From JBMFOH01 sp049969715 [NCBI: bacterium] (GTDB lineage Bacteria; DUMJ01): DNA of 64,000 nt. The notes under the pieces were generated by a model. That model was not told the DNA's origin. It made no database searches and saw only the letters and a program-made list of their open reading frames with translations. Shown here piece by piece: positions 53,971-62,574 of the stretch. The stretch's first letter is position 1, and the number at the start of each line of letters is the position of its first letter. A program made the translations under genes and the position numbers. Location of the stretch: contig JBMFOH010000009.1 in assembly GCA_049969715.1 (NCBI GenBank), forward strand, positions 1 to 64,000, read 5' to 3'.

Positions 53971-54340
53971 ATCGAGGAAGCAGAGGATCCTTGCTGGAGT
54001 ATGCGGTGGGATAGCAGAGTATTTCAATGTAGACCCAGTAATAATAAGACTTATTATGATACTCCTTATTTTTGCTAATGGTCTGGGGATACTCTTCTAT
54101 ATTATAGCTGCTATTATTATTCCAGAAAATCCAGAAGAGAAGGAAGTTTCTAGAGATGTGGGAGAATTTCCACGGGATACTAGAAACCCAGTACTGCTAG
54201 GGCTCATCCTTGTAATATTAGGAATAGTTGCAGTCTTGTGGTCCTGGGGTGTTCCTTGGATCCATATGAGTCCTGGAATATTCTTGGGGATTATTCTGGT
54301 AGTATTTGGACTTTACTTCTTGGTAAGAGGGTGGAAGTAG
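53951..54340 (+). CDS. PspC-domain membrane protein
   Basis: This 129-residue protein has an N-terminal PspC domain: LYRSRKQRILAGVCGGIAEY, VDPVIIRLIMILLIFANGLG. One membrane helix in the domain is followed by a cytoplasmic or periplasmic linker (residues 65-82) and two more hydrophobic segments (about 83-125). PspC domains sense envelope stress in phage-shock systems; stand-alone PspC proteins are common in thermophiles and have no known partner here. It overlaps rmuC by 20 nt and abuts the next gene. Confidence 0.85.
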   Translation: MEKKLYRSRKQRILAGVCGGIAEYFNVDPVIIRLIMILLIFANGLGILFYIIAAIIIPENPEEKEVSRDVGEFPRDTRNPVLLGLILVILGIVAVLWSWGVPWIHMSPGIFLGIILVVFGLYFLVRGWK

Positions 54341-55417
54341 TTGTATGATGTCATAGTAGTTGGTGCAGGTCCTAGTGGGGCAAGCAGTGCACTCTTTCTT
54401 GCCAGAAGAGGAGTAAAAGTCTTAATACTGGAAAAGAGGAAGCTTCCGAGATATAAGGTATGTGCGGGGGGGACGGCAAGGTTTACATTTGACCTATTGG
54501 ATGTTCCCCCTACCTACTTTGATGCATTTCCAATAGGAAGCATTGAGATTATTTATGGTGATGATAGCAAGACCTTTCCTGTTCCTTCTAATAGCATATT
54601 TACCCTCCTTAGAGAACAATTTGATTATAAACTTACGAGATTAGCGTGTAAGAATGGTGCTAGTCTTATAGACGGAGAAGAGGTAATAGGGATAGAAAAG
54701 GATGGAGATAGTTTAACGGTAAAGACTCGTCTTGGTCATACATTTAGTTCTAGATATATAGTAGGAGCTGATGGTGTGGGTTCTATAGTGGCAAGATTTG
54801 TGGGGGAAGATTTTAGATATCCAATGCCATTGGCAGTTCAGAAGGATGTTCCAGAGAAGAACCCTCTACCCGTGCTGAGATTAGTTATGGGCCTTGTCCC
54901 AATGGGTTATGGATGGGTATTTCCTAAAAGTGGAACACTATCTATAGGTCTAGGGGCATATAGATTCCCTCCAAGGGAGATGCCTAAGATATTAGAGTCT
55001 ATTGTAGAAAGGTTCTCTTCTGGAAATTCTAGCCTTTTAGCACATCCTATTCCTTTTTATAGGGGAAGAAGAAGGATAGCAGATGACAATATCGTATTGG
55101 TTGGAGACTCTGCCAAGTTAGTTGATCCTTTCAGCGGAGAAGGGATAAGGAATGGGATAAAGAGCGCCAAGATAGCTAGCGAAGTAGTACTAGAAGGCTT
55201 AAATAAAAAAACATCTTTAAGGGTTTATACAGAAAGGGTCTATAGAGCTATGGCTAGGGAGCTCTTTCTCTCCTGGATTATAAGTGGGATATTCTACAGA
55301 TTTCAAGAAAGGATATATCATAGACTAGATAGATACAATATGGGAGAGGTCTTGGCAAACCTGTTGAATGAAAGGACTAGTTATTCCTATCTATTGAGAA
55401 GGATATTTAGGTTATAG
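54341..55417 (+). CDS. Geranylgeranyl-reductase-family FAD oxidoreductase
   Basis: This 358-residue flavoprotein has the FAD loop VIVVGAGPSGASSALFLAR, the family motif KRKLPRYKVCAGG (conserved Cys) and the second FAD segment VLVGDSAKLVDPFSGEGIRN. The family reduces isoprenoid double bonds in membrane lipids or quinone and chlorophyll side chains. Starts with TTG directly after the PspC stop. In a bacterium without photosynthesis genes, saturation of a polyprenyl or menaquinone chain is plausible but unproven. Confidence 0.85.
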   Translation: MYDVIVVGAGPSGASSALFLARRGVKVLILEKRKLPRYKVCAGGTARFTFDLLDVPPTYFDAFPIGSIEIIYGDDSKTFPVPSNSIFTLLREQFDYKLTRLACKNGASLIDGEEVIGIEKDGDSLTVKTRLGHTFSSRYIVGADGVGSIVARFVGEDFRYPMPLAVQKDVPEKNPLPVLRLVMGLVPMGYGWVFPKSGTLSIGLGAYRFPPREMPKILESIVERFSSGNSSLLAHPIPFYRGRRRIADDNIVLVGDSAKLVDPFSGEGIRNGIKSAKIASEVVLEGLNKKTSLRVYTERVYRAMARELFLSWIISGIFYRFQERIYHRLDRYNMGEVLANLLNERTSYSYLLRRIFRL

Positions 55418-56926
55418 TTACTCCCAGAGGGCTATTGCTTCTATTATACCTTTTGACATCCATATAGAAAGCCAGAGTATAATCGCTGATACAATAGCCG
55501 GTATCCCTATGCCAATGACGTTTTTATATGTCCATTCTGTTATCAAAGGGTTTAGATATATAGTGAATGGTCCTATGATACCAGCCACTATACCTATAGT
55601 AGTTATCTCTATAATAAAGACCTCAGATATCTTAAATATATTCCTAGAAGTTACATCTCTAGTCGGGTCTTTAAGGAAGAGTCTTGTTGCCAGTATTCCA
55701 GAGTAAAAAAAGGCAATAGATATCATAGGCACAGTAATTAGAATAATCCTATTAAGCTTAAATAGGCACATAGAGATAACTGTAACTCCTAGATAGATGA
55801 GGGAGTATATAGAGGATGGAATCAAGACCTTCCATATGAATACACTCTTAAGTTTTACAGGGAAAAGTCTAGGTAAGGGCCAGACCTTTTTTTCAATCAC
55901 CAAGAGATGAATTGTTATATAGCTACAGTAAAAACTGGCTATTGTAGCCATCACTAGACTTGCTCCAATATAATTTTTATTCCCTATTAGTATCATTAAT
56001 GGAAATATGATAGAGCAGAGAAGCATATATATGCTCTGAGGATCTCGGTATAGTAATCTTATATCCTTTGAAAGAAAAGGAGACCCAGATGAACCTTTCG
56101 GGAACCTCGTCTTTTTACTACTCCTAGAACTATATGATTCAATTACTAATGTGTCAGTGACCTTGTATATGAGAAGCCCAAAAAATAGTAATGCCCCTAA
56201 GAGAAGAAATCCTCCAATGATCTCTCCTCTTATTAGAGATATTACCCAACCTATAGGAGAGATATAAGATAAGGTTTTGCCTATAGGTATCCTACTAGTA
56301 TAGGTAAGATCTTTTACTCCTTCTATAAAAGAGGTATCGGGTCTTATGATATTCAATATCACTACATATAATAAGGCGGTTAATAGATAGATAAGATTTG
56401 ATAGAATCTTAGCGGATGTTCTAGACATAACCCTTGAGACTAAAGCCCCAAATAGAATGGAGATTTCTATAAGAAAAAGGATAAATAGTACGCTGGTTAT
56501 AAACCCAAAGAACCATCCTTTTCCGATGGCTACTGAGTATGCTATGCAAAGAGGGAGGATAAATCCTAAAGCTGGAACAGAGTATAAGAGGCTATCTATA
56601 GCCTTAAAGAGAAATATGCTACTTCTTTTTATAGGAAGTGTAAGTAAGAAATACACATCACTACTTCCATATAGATTAAAAACTGTAGTAGGGGTATAGC
56701 TTAAGACAAAGAGAAAACTTGTAGAGATTATAAACACAGAAAAGAATATACTGGATGATTGTATGGGTAGGCTCTTTAGAGGTGCATATACAATAAGACC
56801 TATTGGTAGTCCAAATGCTATAACTGGTATTATAAAACCTAGCCAGGAAAGGTTTATTTTCTGATCTGACCTCCTCCTTCTTTTTGATAGAGACATATAT
56901 CTGAGTAATATAAAGATTTCCTTCAC
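55418..56926 (-). CDS. ABC-2-type transporter permease
   Basis: This 502-residue membrane protein has about ten to twelve hydrophobic segments, consistent with a fused or large ABC-2 exporter permease. It is coupled to the ATPase gene upstream by a 4-nt overlap (ATGA). Early residues SKRRRRSDQK precede the first helix. The pair may export a drug, lipid or peptide or serve an envelope function; nothing in the sequence identifies the cargo. It ends 1 nt from the convergent flavoprotein gene. Confidence 0.82.
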   Translation of the reverse strand: MKEIFILLRYMSLSKRRRRSDQKINLSWLGFIIPVIAFGLPIGLIVYAPLKSLPIQSSSIFFSVFIISTSFLFVLSYTPTTVFNLYGSSDVYFLLTLPIKRSSIFLFKAIDSLLYSVPALGFILPLCIAYSVAIGKGWFFGFITSVLFILFLIEISILFGALVSRVMSRTSAKILSNLIYLLTALLYVVILNIIRPDTSFIEGVKDLTYTSRIPIGKTLSYISPIGWVISLIRGEIIGGFLLLGALLFFGLLIYKVTDTLVIESYSSRSSKKTRFPKGSSGSPFLSKDIRLLYRDPQSIYMLLCSIIFPLMILIGNKNYIGASLVMATIASFYCSYITIHLLVIEKKVWPLPRLFPVKLKSVFIWKVLIPSSIYSLIYLGVTVISMCLFKLNRIILITVPMISIAFFYSGILATRLFLKDPTRDVTSRNIFKISEVFIIEITTIGIVAGIIGPFTIYLNPLITEWTYKNVIGIGIPAIVSAIILWLSIWMSKGIIEAIALWE

Positions 56927-57690
56927 TGCAATCCCTCTAGGATGGAAGAGACATCCTCTCCTCCAGTGAGCTCAAGAAACACATCCTCTAAACTGAAATG
57001 TCCTTCTGCACTTAATCTCCTTAGCTCTTCAAGTGCTCCTTCTGCTATGAGTCTGCCCTGATTTATTATTCCGATCCTGTCACACATCTTTTCTGCTATC
57101 TCTAGGATATGGGTAGTCATAAAGATGGTGGAGCCATCCTGAGAATACCTCTTTAGTAGCATCTTAAGAAGCTTCACTGATCTGGCATCAAGTCCTATGG
57201 TAGGTTCATCTAGGAATATAACCTTGGGACTTCTCAAAAGGATAGAGACTACCATAAGCTTCTGTTTCATCCCATGTGAATAATCGCCTATATAACCATC
57301 CAGATAATCTATTCCAAAGGCAGAAAGGAGCTCTCTAGCTTTCTCTAAAATCTTTTTTCTATCCAGTCTGTAGATATCTATTATAAACTCTATAAACTCT
57401 TTTCCCTTTAGATTTTCATAGAGCTTGGGTTCATCTGGAACTACACCAATATTCCTCTTTATCTCCATCTCCTTTAAACTCATATCAAACCCGAGGATTC
57501 TTACCCTCCCTGATGTAGGTTTGAGTGTCCCAGTAAGCATTCTTATCGTAGTTGTTTTTCCAGCACCATTGGGACCTAAAAAACCATATATCTCTCCCGT
57601 CTTTATCTTAAGGTTTAAATCCTCTACGGCAGAGATCTCTCCGAATCTTTTAACTAGATTATAAGCCTCTATAGCATAGAGATTATCCAT
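56923..57690 (-). CDS. ABC transporter ATP-binding protein
   Basis: This 255-residue ATPase has Walker A GFLGPNGAGKTTTIRML, Q-loop and VVPDEPKLYENL, signature YSHGMKQKLMV and Walker B VIFLDEPTIGLD, followed by the H-loop MTTHILEIAE. It is typical of ABC-2 exporters (DrrA/CcmA style). I choose ATG 57690 (MDNLYAIEAYNLVKRF) because an excellent promoter, TTGTCA-N17-TATAAT, ends 7 bp upstream. The message is therefore leaderless or nearly so. Confidence 0.93.
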   Translation of the reverse strand: MDNLYAIEAYNLVKRFGEISAVEDLNLKIKTGEIYGFLGPNGAGKTTTIRMLTGTLKPTSGRVRILGFDMSLKEMEIKRNIGVVPDEPKLYENLKGKEFIEFIIDIYRLDRKKILEKARELLSAFGIDYLDGYIGDYSHGMKQKLMVVSILLRSPKVIFLDEPTIGLDARSVKLLKMLLKRYSQDGSTIFMTTHILEIAEKMCDRIGIINQGRLIAEGALEELRRLSAEGHFSLEDVFLELTGGEDVSSILEGLQ

Positions 57691-57697
57691 TGAATAG

Positions 57698-57726
57698 ATT
57701 ATAACATTTGATGTAACCAGTGACAA
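57698..57726 (-). promoter_or_regulatory. Promoter of the ABC exporter genes (leaderless)
   Basis: On the minus strand TTGTCA (57726-57721), 17 bp, TATAAT (57703-57698). Only 7 nt separate the -10 from the ATG at 57690. Confidence 0.75.
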
Positions 57727-57798
57727 TCATCGAACTTTTGATTGTTATACTCATATATCTATAAAGAAGTTAGCTTCATATATCTTTCATCATTTTCT

Positions 57799-57807
57799 TG
57801 GTATAAT
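57799..57807 (+). promoter_or_regulatory. ECF sigma operon extended -10
   Basis: TGG-TATAAT with the hexamer at 57802-57807, 22 nt before the sigma-factor ATG. AAGGAAAGG is the ribosome site. No ECF-type self-promoter motif (AAC in the -35) was recognised. Confidence 0.6.
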
Positions 57808-57829
57808 TATAGCTAATAAGGAAAGGTAT

Positions 57830-58435
57830 ATGAAGTTAAGAAGATATGAAGGACAAGAGGAAAAGACTCTTATATTGTGGGCTCAAGAAGGAGATGAGAA
57901 GGCGTTTGAAGAACTCATAAAGAGATATTCAAACCAGGTGATAAATCTCAGCTCTCAGATAATGGGTTCTTCTGATGAGGGTTGGGATATGGCGCAGGAG
58001 GTATTTATATCAGTATGGAAGAATATAAAAAGTTTTGATAGAAGTAGGAGTTTTTATCCCTGGATAAGAAAGATTACAATAAATGCCTGCTATGAGGAAT
58101 TAAGAAGGAGGAAGAGAGAAAGGACTATCTCCCTCGATGATGTAGAAGATGATGAGCCGAGTATAGACCTACCTGATGTGACGTATTCTCCAGAGGAGAT
58201 ATTTGATAAGAAAGAGATAAACAAAGTCCTCGCTACCCTTATGAATACTCTCCCAGAACACTATAGGGTTACCCTATGGCTAAGGGTAGTAGAAGACCTA
58301 AGCTATGAGGAGATAGCCGAGCAGTTAGATATAAATATAGGGACAGTAAAGTCTAGGATAAATATGGCAAGGAAGCTGATGAAAGAAAAGTTATCATTGT
58401 ATATGGAGGAAAAAGATGAAACATCCTCGGTTTGA
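57830..58435 (+). CDS. ECF-type RNA polymerase sigma factor
   Basis: This 201-residue sigma factor has region 2 (LIKRYSNQVINLSSQIMG to ITINACYEELRRRKRE) and region 4 (YRVTLWLRVVEDLSYEEIAE, then GTVKSRINMARKLM), and lacks regions 1 and 3, as in extracytoplasmic-function sigmas. Upstream of region 4 the acidic linker DDVEDDEPSIDLPDV is notable. It is followed by an anti-sigma gene with a 20-nt overlap and by an RseB-like exported protein, so the operon is a complete envelope-stress module. Confidence 0.92.
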   Translation: MKLRRYEGQEEKTLILWAQEGDEKAFEELIKRYSNQVINLSSQIMGSSDEGWDMAQEVFISVWKNIKSFDRSRSFYPWIRKITINACYEELRRRKRERTISLDDVEDDEPSIDLPDVTYSPEEIFDKKEINKVLATLMNTLPEHYRVTLWLRVVEDLSYEEIAEQLDINIGTVKSRINMARKLMKEKLSLYMEEKDETSSV

Positions 58436-58826
58436 GGAGATATCAGCATTTATAGATAGAGAGCTTCCAGAAGAAAGGATGAGGGAGCTCCAAGAGCATA
58501 TAGGTGTCTGTAAAGAATGTAGAGAGAGGGTGGATTTTCTCCGCGCCTTAGATAAAATGATAAGGAAGACACAAAAGGAATGGGATGTAGAAAGGTTTGC
58601 CTCTGAGGTGATGGAAAGGGTCCATTCCCCTAGAAGAATATACAATTTTGCTCTTAAGATTGCTACCATAGGGATAGCTGCTTCTATAATATTTGGCTTT
58701 GCATTTACCAATATAAGGGTATTATACAGAGAGAATCTAGATAGAGAGAAATATCAACTCATAACTCAGCATCAGATTATCTCATCCGGAGATATGGGGA
58801 TTATATTTATATCGGAAAAGAAATGA
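58416..58826 (+). CDS. Zinc-finger anti-sigma factor (membrane anchored)
   Basis: This 136-residue protein has an N-terminal anti-sigma domain with the ZAS motif His-x3-Cys-x2-Cys (HIGVCKECRE, about residues 28-38) and ISAFIDRELPEERM ahead of it. One membrane helix (about 75-98) follows, then a short external tail. It should hold the upstream sigma factor inactive until an envelope signal releases it. It overlaps the sigma gene by 20 nt and the next gene by 4 nt. Confidence 0.88.
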   Translation: MKHPRFEEISAFIDRELPEERMRELQEHIGVCKECRERVDFLRALDKMIRKTQKEWDVERFASEVMERVHSPRRIYNFALKIATIGIAASIIFGFAFTNIRVLYRENLDREKYQLITQHQIISSGDMGIIFISEKK

Positions 58827-59728
58827 AAAAACTTTTACTCATTTCAATCTTACTACTCCTTCTAGGATTGGTTGATAAGCCGAGTAAAACCCTTTTAGAC
58901 GAGTATATATCTAGTATAGAACCTCCGATTGACTATTCTGCCACAATGGAGATTAGGGTAGGGAACTCCTCAGATAAGGTGGATGTATTAAAGATAGGAA
59001 GCTATACAAGCCTTTCATTGAAGTATAATAACTCTAAGATATATGTAATAAAGAAGGGTGAAGAGTATTCAATAGTTTCAGATGTCCCGGTAAATATAGG
59101 GGCACTCCTATGGGCTTATAGATTTTCTAAAGATGTCTCTCTTATACTAAAAAACTATGATGTGATATTTGATTCATATGAGACAATAGACAAGATGAAA
59201 ACTATGAAGATATCCTTTAACCCAAAATATGAGACTGGGATAAAAAGAACTGTCTGGATTAGTGAATCGCCAAGGATTCTTGTAAAACTTGAGGATAGAG
59301 ACTACAATGGAAACCTTATACGAACAAAGGAGATGATGGATATAAAGTTCAATCCTTCTTCTGAAAAGAAGAAGGTAATAGAGTCTTTATTCAATAAGGG
59401 GATAAAGATTCCAGAAAGGGAGACACTTCTTTCACCACTATATGTAAGTAAAGAGTTAGGATTTAACTTAGTTATTCCCAATAACCTCCCCTCTGGATAT
59501 CAGCTTATAGGGGCAGATATCCCTCAGGAAGGGATAGGTCAGTTAGTATTTACAGATGGAATAGGCTTTATATCTCTCTATCAGATCAAGGTCCCGTGGT
59601 GGGCGAGAGAAAATACCCCTCCTGAAGAGAAAGAGGTAATAGAGTGGGAAGACTCTGGGATACACTTTATACTCGTAGGAGACCTCTCCCCTGAGAAGCT
59701 AGTGAATATGGTAATAAGGAAGAGGTGA
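58823..59728 (+). CDS. RseB/MucB-like exported regulator
   Basis: This 301-residue protein starts with a signal peptide or anchor (residues 1-18). The N-terminal domain shows the LolA/RseB-like fold pattern: YSATMEIRVGNSSDKVDVL, an internal Tyr-rich sheet and RTVWISESPRILVKLEDRD. The C-terminal domain (about 215-300: LGFNLVIPNNLPSGYQLIGA) resembles the DUF4367/RseB C-terminal region that binds the anti-sigma factor. Third gene of the ECF operon. Its stop codon lies inside the strong terminator. Identity as an RseB analogue is inferred from order and pattern. Confidence 0.7.
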   Translation: MKKLLLISILLLLLGLVDKPSKTLLDEYISSIEPPIDYSATMEIRVGNSSDKVDVLKIGSYTSLSLKYNNSKIYVIKKGEEYSIVSDVPVNIGALLWAYRFSKDVSLILKNYDVIFDSYETIDKMKTMKISFNPKYETGIKRTVWISESPRILVKLEDRDYNGNLIRTKEMMDIKFNPSSEKKKVIESLFNKGIKIPERETLLSPLYVSKELGFNLVIPNNLPSGYQLIGADIPQEGIGQLVFTDGIGFISLYQIKVPWWARENTPPEEKEVIEWEDSGIHFILVGDLSPEKLVNMVIRKR

Positions 59729-59769
59729 TATTGGAATCTCCCAATATCACCTCTTCCTTCTATCTTTTC
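59718..59769. terminator. Bidirectional terminator after the ECF operon
   Basis: A perfect 17-bp stem GGAAGAGGTGATATTGG (59718-59734) / CCAATATCACCTCTTCC (59741-59757), loop AATCTC. It is followed by TTCTATCTTTTCTT on the plus strand. Convergent with the ferredoxin gene. Confidence 0.85.
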
Positions 59770-60012
59770 TTATGGATGTAATCTCTTATACTTTGCTTCC
59801 AGTTGCTCTCTAGTCTCTGCACGGTCAGGGTCAGGTTGTGGTGCACCTACTGCACACACTGATGCACACTGTTGAGTGTCATAAACTGGAACACACTCTG
59901 TGCACTTTTCAGGGTCAATGACATAGGGAGACCCCTCTGTTATCGCCTCATTAGGGCACACTGCTACACAAGCTCCACATTCTATACAATCAGCAGTAAT
60001 CTTAAAAGCCAA
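59770..60012 (-). CDS. fdx: 2[4Fe-4S] ferredoxin, Alvin type
   Basis: This 80-residue ferredoxin starts with TTG at 60012, after GGAGGTGA. Cluster I ligands are [12 protein letters not shown]. Cluster II has [20 protein letters not shown], an eight-residue insertion between the second and third cysteines that defines the Alvin (Allochromatium/Pseudomonas-type) ferredoxins, with the usual C-terminal extension. It is an electron carrier at low potential, consistent with anaerobic metabolism. Monocistronic, with a near-consensus promoter. Confidence 0.93.
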   Translation of the reverse strand: MAFKITADCIECGACVAVCPNEAITEGSPYVIDPEKCTECVPVYDTQQCASVCAVGAPQPDPDRAETREQLEAKYKRLHP

Positions 60013-60047
60013 TATAATCACCTCCAAGAATAAAAGCTACGGCTAAA

Positions 60048-60076
60048 AGAATACAACAAATAGGAGGCCCTGTCAA
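60048..60076 (-). promoter_or_regulatory. Ferredoxin promoter
   Basis: On the minus strand TTGACA (60076-60071), 17 bp, TATTCT (60053-60048). The -35 is a perfect sigma-A consensus, which predicts strong constitutive transcription. Confidence 0.75.
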
Positions 60077-60107
60077 TGGTTTATAATAGCCAACTCTATA
60101 GGACATT

Positions 60108-61553
60108 TTATCCTATGAATATTGGATTGGTGAGAGCTACTAGCTCTCCATTCTTCCAGAATTCAAGATACACATAACCTGGCTCTTGTAGTATAAGATC
60201 TGTCCTCCCTATAGATGTATTCCTTATAGAATTAATCTCTTTACCATTATAGATAACCTTAAGGTCTGATTCTATAGAGATGGAATAATTCAAATTTATA
60301 GGCAGATTAGATGTTTTTATGGTATCTCCTATCTGAGCGTTACCAATACTAAAGCCAACCTCTGGACCTCTAGTAACGTAAACCCTTCCCCTCTTTATAG
60401 AGTCTAATAGATTAGACAGTGTCAATTCTTCTACTAACACATATGTAATAGGGACATCAGGATGGATATCCCCCAATGAATGTATATCTGTAGAACCTAA
60501 TCCTACTATCCTGTAACCACTATTTAGTAGATTTCGCCATAATTTTAGACATTCAGTATTCTCATGCCTTCTCTGGCTGAATGTCCCTGCCCATACCTCT
60601 AAGGCATCTACATATCTCCAGTCTATATCCATAATACATCTACAACCTGTACAGACAGGGTCTCCTATAGTAAATGGATGGGCAACACAGAAGAGTCCGC
60701 CTTGGGAATGGACCTCTTTAGAGACCTCAACTATTCCTTTTTGCGGGTTTATTTTATCCCATTCTATATATCTTGTTGTGTTGAATGCTGTAAAATGCCC
60801 CCAGAATGTAGTAAATTCTATCCCAGGTAAGAGGGGAAATTTTTCGTTTCTAGCGGTTTCCCAACCAGAAATCTTATTGTGGTCAGTAAGGAAGATGAAA
60901 TCAAGTCCTCTGTCAATAGCATTTTTTACTAACTCCTCTATCGATAGACTTCCATCACTGTGTTTAGAGTGGGAGTGAAAGTCCCCTTTAACCCAACCCC
61001 TCTTAGGTTTATTCTCCCGCCATATAGGATGATATGGACCATCTAGTTCTGGGATATCAGAGCTAGACTCCTTTTCATTGAGCTCAATCCTTAATTCTAA
61101 GTTACACCTATCTATAACGGCATGGGTTTCAACTACCAGTCTCCATATGCCAGGATGGACCTTGCCAGAGACACAACCAAAGGAACTAATAGTACTACCT
61201 ATCTTTATAGGAATCCCATTAGAGATTCTACTGTCACCTGTTCCTCTAAAGTTTCCTAGAGGGTCAAAGATTCTAAAATTTATAAGGTTTCGTACTGGGA
61301 TAAACTCCTCCATAGTTTTTTCTAAAATAGGGGTAGGAAGGGCATCTACATCTAGAGGTGTATCCCCTTGATTTAGATAGGTCCTCAATGCATTCCTGGC
61401 TAATTCTTTAGATAAAGTTTCATCGGCGGCATCAGGTTTATAAGACCCTCTTATTATTATCTCTTCTATCCCCTCTTTTACTTCAAAAGTTATGGGGTAA
61501 TGTTTCTTTGTATCCTTCTCTGTAAGGTCGAAATTAAAGGTATACTGTAACAT
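60108..61553 (-). CDS. PHP-domain phosphoesterase (CehA/McbA-like)
   Basis: This 481-residue protein has an N-terminal beta-sandwich (1-175) and a PHP metal-dependent phosphoesterase domain from about 190. The first metal motif is KGDFHSHSKHSDGS, then LTDHNKISGWE, FCVAHPF and GLGSTDIHS. A C-terminal beta region (about 400-481) is probably a carbohydrate-binding or structural module. CehA-type PHP proteins hydrolyse phosphate or carbamate esters and are often secreted, but no signal peptide is visible here. The substrate is unknown. Confidence 0.85.
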   Translation of the reverse strand: MLQYTFNFDLTEKDTKKHYPITFEVKEGIEEIIIRGSYKPDAADETLSKELARNALRTYLNQGDTPLDVDALPTPILEKTMEEFIPVRNLINFRIFDPLGNFRGTGDSRISNGIPIKIGSTISSFGCVSGKVHPGIWRLVVETHAVIDRCNLELRIELNEKESSSDIPELDGPYHPIWRENKPKRGWVKGDFHSHSKHSDGSLSIEELVKNAIDRGLDFIFLTDHNKISGWETARNEKFPLLPGIEFTTFWGHFTAFNTTRYIEWDKINPQKGIVEVSKEVHSQGGLFCVAHPFTIGDPVCTGCRCIMDIDWRYVDALEVWAGTFSQRRHENTECLKLWRNLLNSGYRIVGLGSTDIHSLGDIHPDVPITYVLVEELTLSNLLDSIKRGRVYVTRGPEVGFSIGNAQIGDTIKTSNLPINLNYSISIESDLKVIYNGKEINSIRNTSIGRTDLILQEPGYVYLEFWKNGELVALTNPIFIG

Positions 61554-61592
61554 TTATAGGCCTCCTTTTTTAATCTCTCTTCTAAGAGATAC

Positions 61593-61621
61593 ATTCTACC
61601 ATATCTAATACTAAAGGACAA
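61593..61621 (-). promoter_or_regulatory. PHP gene promoter
   Basis: On the minus strand TTGTCC (61621-61616), 17 bp, TAGAAT (61598-61593) with TGG before it (extended -10). The leader contains an ATCTCT/AGAGAT inverted repeat and an AAAGGAGG ribosome site. Confidence 0.65.
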
Positions 61622-61710
61622 ACTCTCTAACCAAAGTGATGAGGTCCTTTACCTATATGCCCAATAGTAATAGCATCTGCAGGGTAATATCCTATATACA
61701 GGAGATGAAG

Positions 61711-62574
61711 ATGAAAATGAAAAGATTATTTTTAGTAATTTTAATCATCTTAATAGTACAGAAGGTAGCGTGGGGAGGAGAACCTAGTAAGCAATCCTTA
61801 ATTACATTTTCATTCTCTAGAACTCAGGTAGAATTTAATATTAATGATATAACGAAGTCCTATATACAGAGTGTTGACATAGGAATATCTGAAGGACTAG
61901 ATAATGTAGAGACATTTTGTCAGATAGACCTTCAGGGTATTCCAAAGGATAGAATACTTGTAGCATTTGGACCAAATCCGATGGATGTAAACTTTTCTCC
62001 GGTCAAAAAAGATGTCCGACTTACTAATGGGAAGGGAAGATTCTTATTCCCTATAAGTATAAAGTTTATACCATCTTGGCAGGATAAACCTGGAAGATAC
62101 GAGGGAAGGATTAGTATTCTCTATAGGGAAGGTTCTAATAATACTATCTTAGGTGCAACCATTCCTATAGTGATAAATATCCAACCTGTTCTAGTGATTA
62201 TAGTATGGACAGAGCCTAGATATAGTGAGGATTTAGAGATATCTTTTAGGGTACCTTCACCAGGGGAATGGAAGTCAAGGGAGAAGCTTTGGCTCTCCAT
62301 AGGTACAAACTATAACTCTTGGAACTTACAGCTAACGGCAAATCCTCTGGTCCATGAGAAGTTTCAGAATAGTGTAATTGATTCCAAGGACCTGTCTGTG
62401 AGGATAGGGAATCAGGATAAGAACCTAGCCAATCCAGTAATAGTATCTTCAGGGAGCAGTGGGGCACAAATAACGGTAGGTCCAATAGAATTCAAACTTA
62501 AAGTGACTCCAGAGACTAGAGCTGGAGATTATACAGGTAACCTTGAGTTTACTTTCTTTGGAACACCGAGATGA
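61711..62574 (+). CDS. Exported beta-rich protein, first gene of a surface cluster
   Basis: I do not recognise the family. The ATG at 61711 has AGGAG 6 nt upstream (61705 and 61717 are alternatives), giving about 287 residues. A signal peptide occupies residues 1-20 (LFLVILIILIVQKVAWG). The rest is all-beta in pattern, with FIPSWQDKPGRYEGRIS and a second half ending in TPETRAGDYTGNLEFTFFG, like the 'GxYxGtltfT' ends of fimbrial and WxL-type surface proteins. It overlaps the next gene by 4 nt. A structural subunit or surface adhesin is plausible. Confidence 0.6.
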   Translation: MKMKRLFLVILIILIVQKVAWGGEPSKQSLITFSFSRTQVEFNINDITKSYIQSVDIGISEGLDNVETFCQIDLQGIPKDRILVAFGPNPMDVNFSPVKKDVRLTNGKGRFLFPISIKFIPSWQDKPGRYEGRISILYREGSNNTILGATIPIVINIQPVLVIIVWTEPRYSEDLEISFRVPSPGEWKSREKLWLSIGTNYNSWNLQLTANPLVHEKFQNSVIDSKDLSVRIGNQDKNLANPVIVSSGSSGAQITVGPIEFKLKVTPETRAGDYTGNLEFTFFGTPR

